Shown here: one piece after another, positions 54,597 to 64,000 of the stretch
Position numbering within the stretch: position 1 is the first letter of the stretch
Layout: each line of letters starts with the position of its first letter
NCBI RefSeq assembly: GCF_001544615.1
Contig: NZ_FCNV02000001.1
Span: 1,116,001-1,180,000, forward strand
Length of the DNA stretch: 64,000 bases
Direction: 5' to 3'
DNA from: Caballeronia concitans
GTDB lineage: Bacteria > Pseudomonadota > Gammaproteobacteria > Burkholderiales > Burkholderiaceae
Program-made: the position numbers and the translations under genes
The notes under the pieces: generated by a model
Databases searched by the model: none
Told to the model about the DNA's origin: nothing
Seen by the model: the letters and a program-made list of their open reading frames with translations, nothing else

Positions 54597-55160
54597 ATGA
54601 CAACAATAAAGGTCAAGGCGGTCACGGTTTCACTGTTGTCTCTTTCGTTCCTGGCGCACGCCGGCGAAGCCCAGTGCGACTACAAGCACGAGTGGCTGTC
54701 CTCGGCGTGCGAGCGTGTGATGCGCGTCGCGCACGACGGCACCTGGGACTTGTACGTGACGGGCTATGGCTGGCACATCGACGGCTATAACAATCGCAGT
54801 GAGCTGAACCCGTGGTCGTGGGGCGGCGGCGCGGGCAAGCACTGGATCGACGCGAACGGCAACGAGGACCTGCTCTTCGCCATCGCCTTCTCGGACTCGC
54901 ATCACAACTTCGAGCCGATCGTCGGGTACGCGCGCCAGTGGTACACGAATCCGGCGCTGGGCGGATTGCAGCTCGGCGGCGGCTTCTTCGCGGGCTTCAC
55001 CGCGCGCAGCGACGTCGCGCATTACCTGCCGCTGCCCCTCGCGTTTCCGGTTGCATCGATACGCTATCGGCGCACGTCGATCATGGGCACGTTCATTCCG
55101 CGCATTCCCGGCCTCAACGACGGCGACGTCGCGTTCTTCTTCGGCCGCTACGAGTTCTAG
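54597..55160 (+). CDS. pagP: Lipid A palmitoyltransferase PagP
   Basis: 187 residues with a signal peptide (about 1-22). Outer-membrane eight-stranded barrel that moves palmitate from phospholipid to lipid A. The catalytic triad is H60 (GYGWH), D100 and S101 (AFSDSH), aligned with H33, D76 and S77 of E. coli PagP. The C-terminal aromatic FFFGRYEF suits an outer-membrane beta-signal. In other bacteria PagP is under PhoPQ control; no PhoP box was searched for successfully here. A perfect 9-bp hairpin follows the stop. Confidence 0.9.
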   Translation: MTTIKVKAVTVSLLSLSFLAHAGEAQCDYKHEWLSSACERVMRVAHDGTWDLYVTGYGWHIDGYNNRSELNPWSWGGGAGKHWIDANGNEDLLFAIAFSDSHHNFEPIVGYARQWYTNPALGGLQLGGGFFAGFTARSDVAHYLPLPLAFPVASIRYRRTSIMGTFIPRIPGLNDGDVAFFFGRYEF

Positions 55161-55171
55161 TACGATGCCCC

Positions 55172-55194
55172 GGCGGCCCGGCAGGCGGGCCGCC
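55172..55194 (+). terminator. Hairpin after pagP
   Basis: GGCGGCCCG, loop GCAGG, CGGGCCGCC: a 9-bp perfect stem starting 11 nt after the pagP stop. The T-rich run comes only 11 nt later, so termination is likely to be weak. Confidence 0.4.
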
Positions 55195-55227
55195 ATCGAC
55201 CCTGGTTTTTGAAAGGCAGAAGCAAGA

Positions 55228-56283
55228 TTGGATACCACCCGCATTCCCGATACGCCCTCGCGCAGAAGCGCGGAGCGCAACGACCAGACGCCGCCGGGCT
55301 TCATCAGCGCGTTCGACTTCGCGGGCGGCGAGGCGCTGCGGCTTTCGTGGGATGAGGCGCGCAGGGCCGTCGCCGGCGACGGTCTCACGTGGCTGCATCT
55401 TTCCGCGAACGACGACGCCGTCGAAAGCTGGCTGGAAAGCGTCTCGGCAGTGCCCGATGTCGCGCGCGAGTTCCTGAACGGTGAGGACAAGCGTCCGCGC
55501 GTGCACATGGGCGGCAACTTCATGTACGGCGTGGTGGCGGACCTGGAACTCGTCGCCGCCGCGCCGCAAGCCGCGACGCCCGGCGCGCGCGAGGACAACC
55601 GCGCGACCGGCGCGCTGCGCTTCTATGTCGACAAGCACCGCATGATCACCGTGCGCGCGCGGCCGCTGCAATCCACCGACCGGCTGCGTCACGCGGTGCT
55701 CGAAGGCGCGACCTTCCGCGATACCGTCGATCTCTTCGCGGGCCTGATTCGCGCGCTGAACGAGACGTTCGTGGATCGCATCGACGAAATCGGCGACCGG
55801 CTCGACGACGTGGAAGAGGGCGTGCTCGAGAACAGCCACGCGAACTGGCGCGCGCAATTGGGCGACGTGCGGCGGCGTCTGGTCGAGGTCAAGCGCTTCA
55901 TCGATCCGGAACGCAACGCGCTGACGCAACTCGTGACGCGCCGCCTCGAATGGGCCGAGCCGCGTTCGATGGAAGCGCTCGTGCAGGCCATTCAGGTGCT
56001 CAATGGCCTGGGCGGCGGACTGGAAGGGCTCTATGAGCGCGCGAAGCTGCTGCAGGATGAGATCGCAGCGCAGCTTTCCGAGGACATCAACCGCAAGCTC
56101 CTTTGGCTCGCGATCATGTCGGCGTTGCTGCTGCCCGCCACGCTCGTGACGGGCATCTTCGGCATGAACGTGGCCGGATTGCCCGGCACGCACGATCCGC
56201 ATTCGTTCTGGATCGTGGTCGGCGTGATGGCGGGGTGCGCCGCCATCACGATCCTGCTGTTGCGCAAACTGCGCTTATGGTGA
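55228..56283 (+). CDS. CorA/ZntB family divalent cation transporter
   Basis: 351 residues. Long cytoplasmic N-terminal funnel domain, then two C-terminal membrane helices (about 288-308 and 328-347) with the pore motif GMN at 312-314 (GIFGMNVAGLPG). The residues after GMN and the overall length are closer to ZntB-type proteins than to CorA, so Zn2+ or another divalent ion is possible. The start is a TTG at 55228 with AAAGGCAGAAG upstream. It converges on ftsK with an 11-nt gap and no terminator. Confidence 0.87.
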   Translation: MDTTRIPDTPSRRSAERNDQTPPGFISAFDFAGGEALRLSWDEARRAVAGDGLTWLHLSANDDAVESWLESVSAVPDVAREFLNGEDKRPRVHMGGNFMYGVVADLELVAAAPQAATPGAREDNRATGALRFYVDKHRMITVRARPLQSTDRLRHAVLEGATFRDTVDLFAGLIRALNETFVDRIDEIGDRLDDVEEGVLENSHANWRAQLGDVRRRLVEVKRFIDPERNALTQLVTRRLEWAEPRSMEALVQAIQVLNGLGGGLEGLYERAKLLQDEIAAQLSEDINRKLLWLAIMSALLLPATLVTGIFGMNVAGLPGTHDPHSFWIVVGVMAGCAAITILLLRKLRLW

Positions 56284-56294
56284 ACTGAGCGCGT

Positions 56295-59200
56295 TCACTC
56301 GCCGGGGCCGGGCGGCGCGAGCACTTCGCGATTGCCGTTGGTGCCCATCGGCGAGACGAGCCCGGCCGCTTCCATTTGCTCGACGAGCCGCGCCGCGCGG
56401 TTATAGCCGATGCGCAATTGCCGCTGCACCGACGAAATCGACGCGCGCCGCGTGCGCACGACGAACGCGACGGCTTCGTCGTAGAGCGGATCGGCTTCCG
56501 CGTCGGGCGCGTCGCCGAAGAGGTCCTGCGAGCCGCCTTCCGCCGTCGGTCCGGACAGAATGCCTTCCTCGTACTCCGGCTCGCCGAACTGCTTCAGATA
56601 CTCGACCACGCGATGCACTTCGTCGTCCGCGACGAACGCGCCGTGCACGCGCTGCGGATAACCGGTGCCGGGCGGCAGGAAGAGCATGTCGCCCGCGCCG
56701 AGCAGCGATTCCGCGCCCATCTGGTCGAGAATCGTGCGCGAATCGATCTTCGACGACACCTGGAACGCCACGCGCGTCGGGATGTTCGCCTTGATGAGGC
56801 CCGTGATGACATCGACCGAAGGCCGCTGCGTCGCCAGAATCAGGTGGATGCCGGCCGCGCGCGCCTTCTGTGCGAGCCGCGCGATCAACTGTTCGATCTG
56901 CTTGCCGGCGACCATCATGAGATCGGCGAGTTCGTCGATGACGACGACGATCAGCGGCAGCGTCGAGAGCGGCTCGGGCGCATCGGGTGTCAGCGAGAAC
57001 GGATTCGTGAGCTTCTTGCCCGCGGCTTCGGTGTTGCGCACCTTCTGATTGAAGCCTTGCAGGTTGCGCACGCCGACCGCCGACATCAGCCGATACCGCT
57101 TCTCCATTTCGCCGACGCACCAGTTGAGCGCGTTCGACGCGAGCTTCATGTCGGTGACGACGGGCGCGAGCAGATGCGGAATGCCCTCGTAGACGGAGAG
57201 TTCCAGCATCTTCGGATCGATCATGATGAGGCGCACGTCCTCGGGCTTCGCCTTGTAGAGCAGCGAGAGGATCATCGCGTTGATCGCGACGGACTTGCCC
57301 GAGCCCGTCGTGCCCGCGACGAGCATGTGCGGCGCTTTCGCGAGATCGGTCACGACCGGATTGCCGACGATGTCCTTGCCCATCGCGATCGTCAGATTCG
57401 ACTTCGACGCGCGATACACGTCCTGCTCGAGAATCTCCGAGAGGCGGATCATCTGGCGCTTCGCGTTCGGCAGTTCGAGGCCCATGCAGGTCTTGCCGGG
57501 AATCGTTTCGACGACGCGGATGGACGTGAGGCCGAGCCCGCGCGACAGGTCTTTCATCAGGCCGACGATCTGGCTGCCGCGCACGCCGAGCGCCGGCTCC
57601 ACTTCGAAGCGCGTGATGACCGGCCCCGCCGACGCGCCGACGACCGTCACCGGCACCTTGAATTCCTGCAGGCGCTGCTCGATCAGCTGGCCGGTTTCGG
57701 CGAGGCGTTCCTCGGAGACGGGCTCGACTTCGTCGGAGGCGGGTTCGAGCAGGTCGAAGGGCGGCAATTCGACCGCCGATGCCTGCGGCGCGTGGAATTC
57801 GAACGCCGCGCCGACGGAACCGCGCACGGGCTGGCGGGGTTCGGGCGCGCTGGCCGGTGTCTCCGGGCGGGGGGAGGGCACGGGTTGTGGCGCATCCAGC
57901 GTCGGAAGTGACGGCGGCGTGGACGCGACGTCGTCGTCGGACCAGGGCGGCGTTTCCATCGACAACGGCGCTTGCTCGCGGTCCAGCAATGCGTCGGGAA
58001 GAGGCGGCGGGAGAATGGGCGCGGCGTCGAACGGATAGCTCGTCGGTTCGAGCGCGGCCGGCGCAGCGGGCATCGGCGCTGATGAGGATGCCACGAAGGC
58101 GCTCATTTCAGGCGATGCGGGCGCTTGCGTCGGGGTCCATGCGGGCTCGCGAGGGTACGCGGGCTCGGGCGCGCGTTCAGTTGCGGAGGCCGTGGTCTCG
58201 CGGCTGGCCGATGCGGTCGCCGCCGTCGAGATGCTTTGCGTTGCTTCGCCGCCCGCTGAAGAAGGCGCGATGTGACGTGGGTCGGCGTCGGCGGCGCTGT
58301 GAGCCGGGTAACCCGAGCCGTCTGAATGCGATGCTTCGAATGCGGACGGCGCAGTCGGCATTGCGGCTGCATCACTTGCACTCGACCATGCACCCGCGCC
58401 GGACAGCGAGTCGAACGATGGCGGTTCAGCAGGCAGCGCGGACGTGGACGTTGCCGCGTCCGCGGCGACGACAGCTGGCGCGAACGGTGCGTTGGGAATC
58501 GCGTTTCGATGCGGTGCGACCGGTTCCGGCTCGCTTGCCACCGTCGATGCGAAGTTCCCGTTGATGGGAGCGGCGGAAGCATCGACCGGTGGGTTGAGGA
58601 GCGCATCGCTCTCGGGCGTGACGGTCGCGGCTTTTGCGTCGGTGTAAGCAACCGTGGACGCCACTGCATCGCTCGGCGACGGCTCCGGGATATTCGGACG
58701 CACTTCCGGCTGCGGCATTCCGGCAGGACTCTGCAGCGCTGTCGCCAATGCATCATCGCTCGGCGAGTGCGGCGCGTGTTCAGGACTTTCAACCGATGAC
58801 GCCGCCGCGCTGCCGTCCGCCTTCTCCGTCGTCGTCGACGGGGTATGCGAATCATCGCTTGCAAATACCGACGAGCGGGAGTCGGCCATACGCGCCGCAC
58901 GATCGCCACCGGCTTGCAGTGCATCGACACGAGCGTCCGCATCCGTGCCGACGAGCGCCTGCACGCGCTTCACCGTCGAGCGCTCGGTTTCTATCCCGCG
59001 AGCCGATTCCGCCGCGAAGGACGCGAGCCGGCTCGACGCGAACGGCGCATTGACCTCGGACGCCACGCCTGCGGGAGCGTGCATCGCGCCTTCTGCTCGA
59101 AGCGATGCGGGCAGGGCGGACAGAGCAAGACCGCTCGCGCCCGACGATGCGGGCAGCACAGCACCCGCCGCATGTTCCGGCAGCGTCTGCGCTTCATGAT

Positions 59201-60518
59201 CGCGGGCAAGACTCGCCCCGGCGAGCGACGTCCAGAGCGCGGCGTTTTCTTCGATCGAGCGCAGCGTCGCCTGAATCGCTTCGGGCGGCGGCGGAGGCGT
59301 GGCGGGCGCCGGCGCGCGCGAGAAGGCGGGCGCGGCGAAGGGCTGCGAACGCGCATCGCGTGCGGCGGCGGTCTGCGTCACGTTTCGCGACGGCGTGCGC
59401 GCGGCGGCCGCCCTAGAGATCGGAGACGGCGTCGAACCGGCCGGCGGACGCGACGCGGCCATCGCGTTCGCATTCGCGCTCGTGGAAACGGAAGCCCTGG
59501 CGGGCATCGGCGCAAGCGCAGGCTTAACGGACGGCCGGCTGACCGGCGCGCCTGCAGTCGATAACGAAGGCGCAACGGATGCCGACGCAGGCATCGCCGC
59601 GCGCGGAGGCGACTGCACGCGCGCATCGCCGGCGACGGACGCATTGGCCGTCGTCCTGCCCGTGGACATAGCGGATCCCAGCGCAGCCGTCGACGTCGAC
59701 AGCGAATTCAGCCATCCGTCCGGCGCGACGGGTTCGACGAACGCCGCCGGCACCGCCGTTCCCGCGCGCTCGAAGGCAGGGCGCTTCGAGTACGCTTCGG
59801 CCGTCGCCGCAATGTTCGCGGCGCCCGTCTCGGCGCGCTTGACCGGGCGCTTGCCCGTCTCAGGCGGACGCCACACTGTCGGCCGCTGATAGCGCCCGTT
59901 GCGATTGGCCGATGGCATGCCGAGCGTCGCTTCGTCGTGCGACGTGCGCGAACCCATCGCATCGAAATGTTCCCCGCCGATGCCTCTGACCGACCCGCTC
60001 ACTGACCCGCTCGCTGCAGGCTCCCGCGTGCGGCGCTCACGCCAGCGCATCTTGCCGGGCCTGGACTTCGACTTGGCGCTGCCGGAATCGCGAGGACGCG
60101 CCTCGCGCTCGGAATCGTCGGGCGGCGTGGTCCAGCTTTGTGGAAGCCCGAAGCCGAACGCTTCTTCCACCCAGCGAAGCACCGAGCGCCAGCTGAATTC
60201 GACGAGCCACGGCAGGCTGATCGCGAGCAACAGCGCCGCGATGGCGATGGCGCCTGCCGGCTGCGCGATGCCGGCAAGCGCGCTCGCCAAGGCCCGCCCG
60301 CCGCGGTTGATGTTCTGCTGCGCCTCGAATGCGCCGGCGAGCCCGCCTTCGAGCGCGGCGCTCGACAGCAGCACGCACAAAAAGCCCAGCCACAGCCGGA
60401 TGGTGCCGGGGCCGCGCAGCCCCGCGCCGCCCGGCAGCACCGATTTGACGACGCGCCAGAAAAGCGCAAGGAACCAGACGACTGATGCACCGAACCAGCC
60501 GAGAACTACCGTGTGCAT
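56295..60518 (-). CDS. ftsK: FtsK/SpoIIIE DNA translocase with a very long linker
   Basis: 1407 residues from the ATG at 60518; a GTG at 60572 would add 18 residues. Four membrane helices lie within the first ~130 residues. A linker rich in Ala, Pro, Ser, Thr and Glu spans about 150-920, with no recognisable domain. The motor follows: Walker A GTTGSGKS near 1068, Walker [10 protein letters not shown] near 1190, and a C-terminal gamma winged helix (about 1335-1395, [20 protein letters not shown]) that reads KOPS sites and activates XerCD. It moves chromosome dimers at the septum. The linker is unusually long. It follows the META gene by 179 nt. Confidence 0.88.
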   Translation of the reverse strand: MHTVVLGWFGASVVWFLALFWRVVKSVLPGGAGLRGPGTIRLWLGFLCVLLSSAALEGGLAGAFEAQQNINRGGRALASALAGIAQPAGAIAIAALLLAISLPWLVEFSWRSVLRWVEEAFGFGLPQSWTTPPDDSEREARPRDSGSAKSKSRPGKMRWRERRTREPAASGSVSGSVRGIGGEHFDAMGSRTSHDEATLGMPSANRNGRYQRPTVWRPPETGKRPVKRAETGAANIAATAEAYSKRPAFERAGTAVPAAFVEPVAPDGWLNSLSTSTAALGSAMSTGRTTANASVAGDARVQSPPRAAMPASASVAPSLSTAGAPVSRPSVKPALAPMPARASVSTSANANAMAASRPPAGSTPSPISRAAAARTPSRNVTQTAAARDARSQPFAAPAFSRAPAPATPPPPPEAIQATLRSIEENAALWTSLAGASLARDHEAQTLPEHAAGAVLPASSGASGLALSALPASLRAEGAMHAPAGVASEVNAPFASSRLASFAAESARGIETERSTVKRVQALVGTDADARVDALQAGGDRAARMADSRSSVFASDDSHTPSTTTEKADGSAAASSVESPEHAPHSPSDDALATALQSPAGMPQPEVRPNIPEPSPSDAVASTVAYTDAKAATVTPESDALLNPPVDASAAPINGNFASTVASEPEPVAPHRNAIPNAPFAPAVVAADAATSTSALPAEPPSFDSLSGAGAWSSASDAAAMPTAPSAFEASHSDGSGYPAHSAADADPRHIAPSSAGGEATQSISTAATASASRETTASATERAPEPAYPREPAWTPTQAPASPEMSAFVASSSAPMPAAPAALEPTSYPFDAAPILPPPLPDALLDREQAPLSMETPPWSDDDVASTPPSLPTLDAPQPVPSPRPETPASAPEPRQPVRGSVGAAFEFHAPQASAVELPPFDLLEPASDEVEPVSEERLAETGQLIEQRLQEFKVPVTVVGASAGPVITRFEVEPALGVRGSQIVGLMKDLSRGLGLTSIRVVETIPGKTCMGLELPNAKRQMIRLSEILEQDVYRASKSNLTIAMGKDIVGNPVVTDLAKAPHMLVAGTTGSGKSVAINAMILSLLYKAKPEDVRLIMIDPKMLELSVYEGIPHLLAPVVTDMKLASNALNWCVGEMEKRYRLMSAVGVRNLQGFNQKVRNTEAAGKKLTNPFSLTPDAPEPLSTLPLIVVVIDELADLMMVAGKQIEQLIARLAQKARAAGIHLILATQRPSVDVITGLIKANIPTRVAFQVSSKIDSRTILDQMGAESLLGAGDMLFLPPGTGYPQRVHGAFVADDEVHRVVEYLKQFGEPEYEEGILSGPTAEGGSQDLFGDAPDAEADPLYDEAVAFVVRTRRASISSVQRQLRIGYNRAARLVEQMEAAGLVSPMGTNGNREVLAPPGPGE

Positions 60519-60697
60519 GCTAAGGATGAACCAAGGTTGGGTGAGACGGATGGGACTGCTGCCCGGCAGCACGCATCGCGCGAAGGCCGGGCATATCGAT
60601 CGAGCAGTTTAACGGGTCGCGGGCGAAGCCGACGCGCCTGGCGCGAGCACGCAACAACTCCGCACCGGCCAGGCGGCGACGCGCGACGCGCAAGCGG

Positions 60698-61252
60698 TCA
60701 TTTTTCGCGTCGCGCGAAGGTAAGCACTTGCCCGTCATCGAGCGTCAATCGAAGCGATTGCGGCGGTTTCATCTGGACGCCGCTTTTCGCGACATGCGCG
60801 AGGGCATCGAGATAGGGACGCTCCAGTGTGCCGCCCAACGCGTTCGGCCCGGATACGCACGCCATGCGCGTCCCCGCGAGCGGCCCGAAGCTCAGCTTGC
60901 CGTCTTTCAGATCGTACGTGCCGGTGTAGCGATTGCAGCCGGAGAAGCCGCTCGCGCGCCGGCGTCCGCTTTCCGTCGAAAAGACCAGCGTGATCGGCTG
61001 CGCGCCGACTGCGGCGGTCGGAATGGCGCGCGGTTGGCCGCCGGCTTCGGTCCAGGCGGTGAGTTCCCATTGCGTGTCGTCGAGCAATTGCGTCGCGGCG
61101 GGATTGTAGGGATCGGTGGGCGGCGCGCTTGTGTCGGGATGCTGCGGGATCGCGCAGCCGCACATGACGGTCGCAGCGACGAGCGCGGCAACGGCGCAGC
61201 GCGATGACCATGAAGAACGCGAACGCGATGCGCGGGGGAATTGCAAGGACAT
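60698..61252 (-). CDS. META-domain (HslJ-like) lipoprotein
   Basis: 184 residues from the ATG at 61252; the longer frame upstream is non-coding. A signal sequence ends in MCGC, where C33 can be lipidated, though the lipobox is not ideal. The META domain (about 55-180) has LDDTQWELTAW, GFSGCNRYTGTYDL, KLSFGPLAGTRMAC and FARREK, the conserved pattern of HslJ. HslJ relates to novobiocin and heat resistance in E. coli. It is divergent from purT and upstream of ftsK on the same strand. Confidence 0.85.
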   Translation of the reverse strand: MSLQFPRASRSRSSWSSRCAVAALVAATVMCGCAIPQHPDTSAPPTDPYNPAATQLLDDTQWELTAWTEAGGQPRAIPTAAVGAQPITLVFSTESGRRRASGFSGCNRYTGTYDLKDGKLSFGPLAGTRMACVSGPNALGGTLERPYLDALAHVAKSGVQMKPPQSLRLTLDDGQVLTFARREK

Positions 61253-61523
61253 CGATGATCTCAAAGCTGGCGAAAGCGTAAGGGTATCGCACGCGTCCTG
61301 TGATTTGTCCAGCGTTGACGTGCAACAAAATGATCGGCGGCGGCGTCGTTGGTCGATGCCGCCGGGGAATTCGGGCGCCACGAGCGAGTCGATACCGCTT
61401 GTCAATATGCCGAACGGCAGAGGAGCTTCCGCGGACGGTGCGTGTTAACATCGCCGCCTATCGGTTTTGCAGGGCTTTTCACGCCCTCGCGCCGACGCAC
61501 AACCCGATTTCACTGGAGTACGC

Positions 61524-62771
61524 ATGCACACCGATCCGTCCGGCAACCACGCAGCGAAGGACTTCGCCTCGTCAATCGGCACGCCGCTTTCTTCGCATGC
61601 CACGCGCGTCATGCTGCTCGGCGCGGGAGAGCTTGGCAAGGAAGTGATCATCGCGCTGCAGCGGCTCGGCGTCGAAGCGATCGCGGTGGATCGTTACGCG
61701 AACGCGCCGGGGCATCAGGTCGCGCACCGCGCGCATGTCATCGACATGACCGATCCCGCCGCGCTGCGTGCCCTCGTCGAGCAGGAGCGGCCGCATCTGA
61801 TCGTGCCGGAAATCGAGGCCATCGCCACCGACGCGCTCGCCGAAATCGAAGCGTCGGGCGCGGCGACCGTCATTCCGACCGCGCGCGCCACGCAACTCAC
61901 GATGAACCGCGAAGGCATCCGCCGGCTCGCCGCCGAAACGCTCGGTTTGCCGACATCGCCGTATGCATTCGCGCAATCGCTCGACGAGATGAAGGCGGCG
62001 ATCGCGAAGATCGGCTTTCCGTGCGTGGTGAAGCCGGTGATGTCGTCGTCGGGCAAGGGCCAGTCCGTGCTCCGGAGCGAAGCGGATGTCGAACCCGCAT
62101 GGAATTACGCGATGGCCGGCGGGCGCGTGAATCACGGGCGCGTGATCGTCGAGGGCTTCATCGACTTCGAATACGAGATCACGCAACTCACCGTGCGCGC
62201 CGCCGATCCGGCGAACGGCAAGACAGAGACGTATTTCTGCGAGCCGATCGGGCACGTGCAGGTGGCGGGCGATTACGTCGAATCGTGGCAGCCGCAGCCG
62301 ATGAGCGCCGCCGCGCTCGACAAGGCCCGCGACGTCGCCGCGAAGGTGACGACGGCGCTCGGCGGCCGCGGCCTCTTCGGCGTCGAACTGTTCGTGCGAG
62401 GCGACGACGTCTGGTTCTCCGAAGTGAGCCCGCGCCCGCACGATACCGGCCTCGTCACCCTCGCGACGCAGCGCTTCTCCGAATTCGAGCTGCATGCGCG
62501 CGCCATCCTGGGCTTGCCGGTGGATACTTCGCTTTCCACGCCCGGGGCGTCGGCGGTCATTTATGGCGGCATCGACGAGGCGGGCATTGCGTTCGAAGGC
62601 GTAGGCGAGGCGCTGGCGGTGCCGGGCGCGGACTTGCGGCTCTTCGGCAAGCCCGAGAGCTTCGTGAAGCGCCGCATGGGCGTGGCGGTGGCGACGGGCG
62701 TCGATACCGGCGAGGCGCGCGAACGTGCGAAGCTGGCGGCGTCGAAGGTGCGCCCGGTTTCGACGAAGTGA
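61524..62771 (+). CDS. purT: Formate-dependent phosphoribosylglycinamide formyltransferase
   Basis: 415 residues. ATP-grasp enzyme of purine synthesis that uses formate instead of formyl-tetrahydrofolate to formylate [14 protein letters not shown] (N-terminal loop), [20 protein letters not shown] (ATP-grasp lysine loop) and [11 protein letters not shown] (metal loop) are all present. The ATG at 61524 has GGAG 7 nt upstream; the frame is open for 19 codons further but those do not fit the family. The upstream 271 nt contains an 11-bp hairpin (61338-61364) that could act in its leader. Two small exported-protein genes follow at 35 and 39 nt. Confidence 0.95.
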   Translation: MHTDPSGNHAAKDFASSIGTPLSSHATRVMLLGAGELGKEVIIALQRLGVEAIAVDRYANAPGHQVAHRAHVIDMTDPAALRALVEQERPHLIVPEIEAIATDALAEIEASGAATVIPTARATQLTMNREGIRRLAAETLGLPTSPYAFAQSLDEMKAAIAKIGFPCVVKPVMSSSGKGQSVLRSEADVEPAWNYAMAGGRVNHGRVIVEGFIDFEYEITQLTVRAADPANGKTETYFCEPIGHVQVAGDYVESWQPQPMSAAALDKARDVAAKVTTALGGRGLFGVELFVRGDDVWFSEVSPRPHDTGLVTLATQRFSEFELHARAILGLPVDTSLSTPGASAVIYGGIDEAGIAFEGVGEALAVPGADLRLFGKPESFVKRRMGVAVATGVDTGEARERAKLAASKVRPVSTK

Positions 62772-62806
62772 TCGCACGTGTCTCTCGCGCCGACAGGAGA
62801 AACTTG

Positions 62807-62977
62807 GTGAAACACTTGGGGCTGGCCGCGCTCGTCGCGGCATGCGTGGGACTGTCGGGGTGCGGACTGGCGGCCGCGCCGTGCCGGATCGTATCGGCGG
62901 GCCTGAAGATCGTGCCGGTGGTCGGCCATGTCGCCGCCGCGCCGACCGACGCTTGCGCCGATGTCATCGATCCCTGA
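62807..62977 (+). CDS. Tiny lipoprotein (DUF6726-like)
   Basis: 56 residues from a GTG at 62807, 7 nt after AGGAGA. A perfect lipobox LSGC at 16-19 makes C19 the lipidated residue, leaving a mature peptide of only 38 residues that starts GLAAAPCRIVSAGLKIVPVVG. The two extra cysteines (C26, C50) may form a disulfide. It resembles small conserved lipoproteins of Burkholderia. It lies 35 nt after purT and 39 nt before the MliC-like gene, probably one transcript. Confidence 0.7.
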   Translation: MKHLGLAALVAACVGLSGCGLAAAPCRIVSAGLKIVPVVGHVAAAPTDACADVIDP

Positions 62978-63016
62978 TTCGCTGACACGCGCTCACCACG
63001 AACGACGGATCGACCG

Positions 63017-63382
63017 ATGAACAGGCTTTTCGCACTTTCGATCGCCGGCATGGCTGCGCAATTCGCGCAGTCCGCGCTTGCGATGCCGCTGACGGTCCCG
63101 CAGATTCAGACGGCATCGACCGAAACCACGCGCTACGACTGCAAGGACGGCAAGACCGTGTCGGTGCAGTACACGAACACGCGCAATCGCCAGAGCTTCG
63201 CGGCGCTGACGGTCGACGGGCGCAAGCTGCTGTTCGTGAACGTCATCGCGGGTTCGGGCGCGAGATACGTCGCGGATCAATACACGTGGTGGACCAAGGG
63301 CCCGCAGGCGAATCTCTACGACGAGATGGCCGCGAAGGATTCGCCGCCGCTGCTCGCGGATTGTCAGGCGCGCCAAAAATAG
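63017..63382 (+). CDS. MliC-like lysozyme inhibitor, periplasmic
   Basis: 121 residues with a signal peptide (about 1-22, ending ALA). The MliC domain shows YDCKDGKTVSVQY, IAGSGARYVADQYTWWTKG and ANLYD; C42 and C116 could form the family's disulfide. No lipobox, so it is soluble in the periplasm (PliC type) rather than membrane-bound. MliC/PliC proteins block host C-type lysozyme through the SGxxY loop, present here as SGARY (80-84). It ends the purT transcript group. Confidence 0.82.
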   Translation: MNRLFALSIAGMAAQFAQSALAMPLTVPQIQTASTETTRYDCKDGKTVSVQYTNTRNRQSFAALTVDGRKLLFVNVIAGSGARYVADQYTWWTKGPQANLYDEMAAKDSPPLLADCQARQK

Positions 63383-63881
63383 CGCCGAAGCGCGTTGAAG
63401 AGTGCGGAAGGGGGCGCGGCGCAGGACCGCATCGGCAGACGCTTCGAGCGCCGGAGCGCTTTGCTGGGCGGTGCTACAATGCACGGTTTTCCGGCAATGA
63501 AGCCGGTGGCTGCGATGGCGGGCGATCACAACGCGGTCCATGCAGCGCCAGAGCCGATTGCAGCGAGCGCGCCCGATCGATCCGATGTCCCGAAAGCGTC
63601 ATCGAAACGGTGTTCCATGAAGCGCGGATCGCCTGAGCCGGGTAGCGGCACCGGGCGCGAACCGAAAAGCGAGCGGAAAAGCCAGCGAACAAGCGACCCC
63701 ACCGCCCGGCGCGGCCCACCGATTGCACCGTGCGAACGCCGGACGCCGAATCTCTTGCATATTGCGTCGCGCATCATTGCGCGCCACCGAAACACACACG
63801 CGTGACCGACCGGACTCTCTCGAACGATCCATCACGCGCGCCGCATCGAGCGGACCTTTAGCGAAAGCCAACATAGTCACC
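63383..63881 (+). promoter_or_regulatory. Long leader region of the DEAD-box helicase gene
   Basis: 499 nt without a gene. An extended -10 promoter (TG-C-TACAAT) is at 63472-63480, followed by about 400 nt of probable 5' leader up to the helicase start. The leader has several inverted G+C-rich blocks. The only long rightward frame (63395-63805) has low-complexity, basic content and is not thought to be translated. Confidence 0.45.
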
Positions 63882-64000
63882 ATGTCTGATTCCGTCGCCA
63901 CGAACACGTCCACCGAAGAAGCCACGGCCGCGCTCACGTTCGATCAGTTCGGCCTGTCCGCCGACATCCTGAAGGCGGTGAGCGAGTCGGGCTACACCAA
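63882..64000 (+). CDS. rhlE: DEAD-box RNA helicase (RhlE-like), 5' end only
   Basis: The first 39 residues are visible before the right edge. FDQFGLSADILKAVSESGYT has the family's Q-motif region opening, preceded by a ~17-residue Thr/Ala-rich N-terminus. The conserved ATPase motifs lie outside the window, so the exact helicase cannot be confirmed; RhlE of Burkholderia is the best match from memory. The ATG at 63882 follows a leader of about 400 nt. Confidence 0.75.
   Translation, partial: MSDSVATNTSTEEATAALTFDQFGLSADILKAVSESGYT

Noticed and set aside
63395-63805. 136-codon rightward frame before the helicase gene
   Set aside because: Basic low-complexity content, no ribosome site and no homology seen; better explained as leader RNA.

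Overview
The window is high-G+C DNA with very dense coding on both strands. It comes from a Burkholderiaceae chromosome, most likely Burkholderia sensu lato (Paraburkholderia/Caballeronia type). This rests on the gene set and order: uup-parE-parC, htpG-ubiC, a PhaZ depolymerase with an active-site cysteine, nth-rnfB, a CorA-type transporter beside a long-linker FtsK, and META protein-purT-mliC. No rRNA, tRNA, CRISPR array, integrase, transposase or prophage module was seen.

Layout. 1-7.4 kb: an acyl-CoA metabolism cluster. A leftward operon encodes a 3-ketosynthase-like/DUF35 fusion, a thiolase, an SDR and an acyl-CoA dehydrogenase that runs off the left edge. Diverging from it are an acyl-CoA synthetase and a crotonase-fold enzyme. 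7.5-12.3 kb: a small unknown ORF, ETF-ubiquinone oxidoreductase (which takes electrons from acyl-CoA dehydrogenases), a broken Crp/Fnr regulator coupled to a DUF4239 membrane protein and a methyltransferase, and rubredoxin. 12.5-19.7 kb: a DUF4399 protein, Uup and topoisomerase IV (ParE/ParC). 19.7-20.8 kb: a PIN-domain toxin/antitoxin pair with its own AT-rich operator. 20.9-30.9 kb: CopD-like protein, a GGDEF-EAL regulator, a leftward set (PhzF, RidA, aminotransferase, EamA exporter, VOC protein), a divergent MocR-type regulator and a small HExxH protein. 31-38.5 kb: htpG behind a good sigma-32 promoter, ubiC with an in-frame 9-bp tandem repeat, a deoxyinosine-type DNA glycosylase, a spermidine-synthase-like protein, a DUF3311/SSS permease pair and a FUSC protein. 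38.5-44.3 kb, leftward: PhnB-like protein, transaldolase, BenE, and a MoxR/GNAT/VWA set. 44.7-50 kb: two monohaem cytochromes, DUF1841, endonuclease III, RnfB, a TetR regulator and PhaZ. 50-64 kb: a GH15 enzyme, small proteins, a lactonase, PagP, a CorA/ZntB transporter, a long FtsK, a META lipoprotein, PurT, a tiny lipoprotein, an MliC-like protein and the start of a DEAD-box helicase.

Most of the window is core chromosome. The best candidates for undescribed biology are: the acyl-CoA cluster at the left, where a ketosynthase-like fusion appears to lack all three residues of the HMG-CoA synthase active site yet sits next to an apparently intact thiolase; the toxin/antitoxin unit; the repeat array inside ubiC; two back-to-back inverted repeats upstream of phaZ; and the Crp-like pseudogene with two mutually compensating frame changes.
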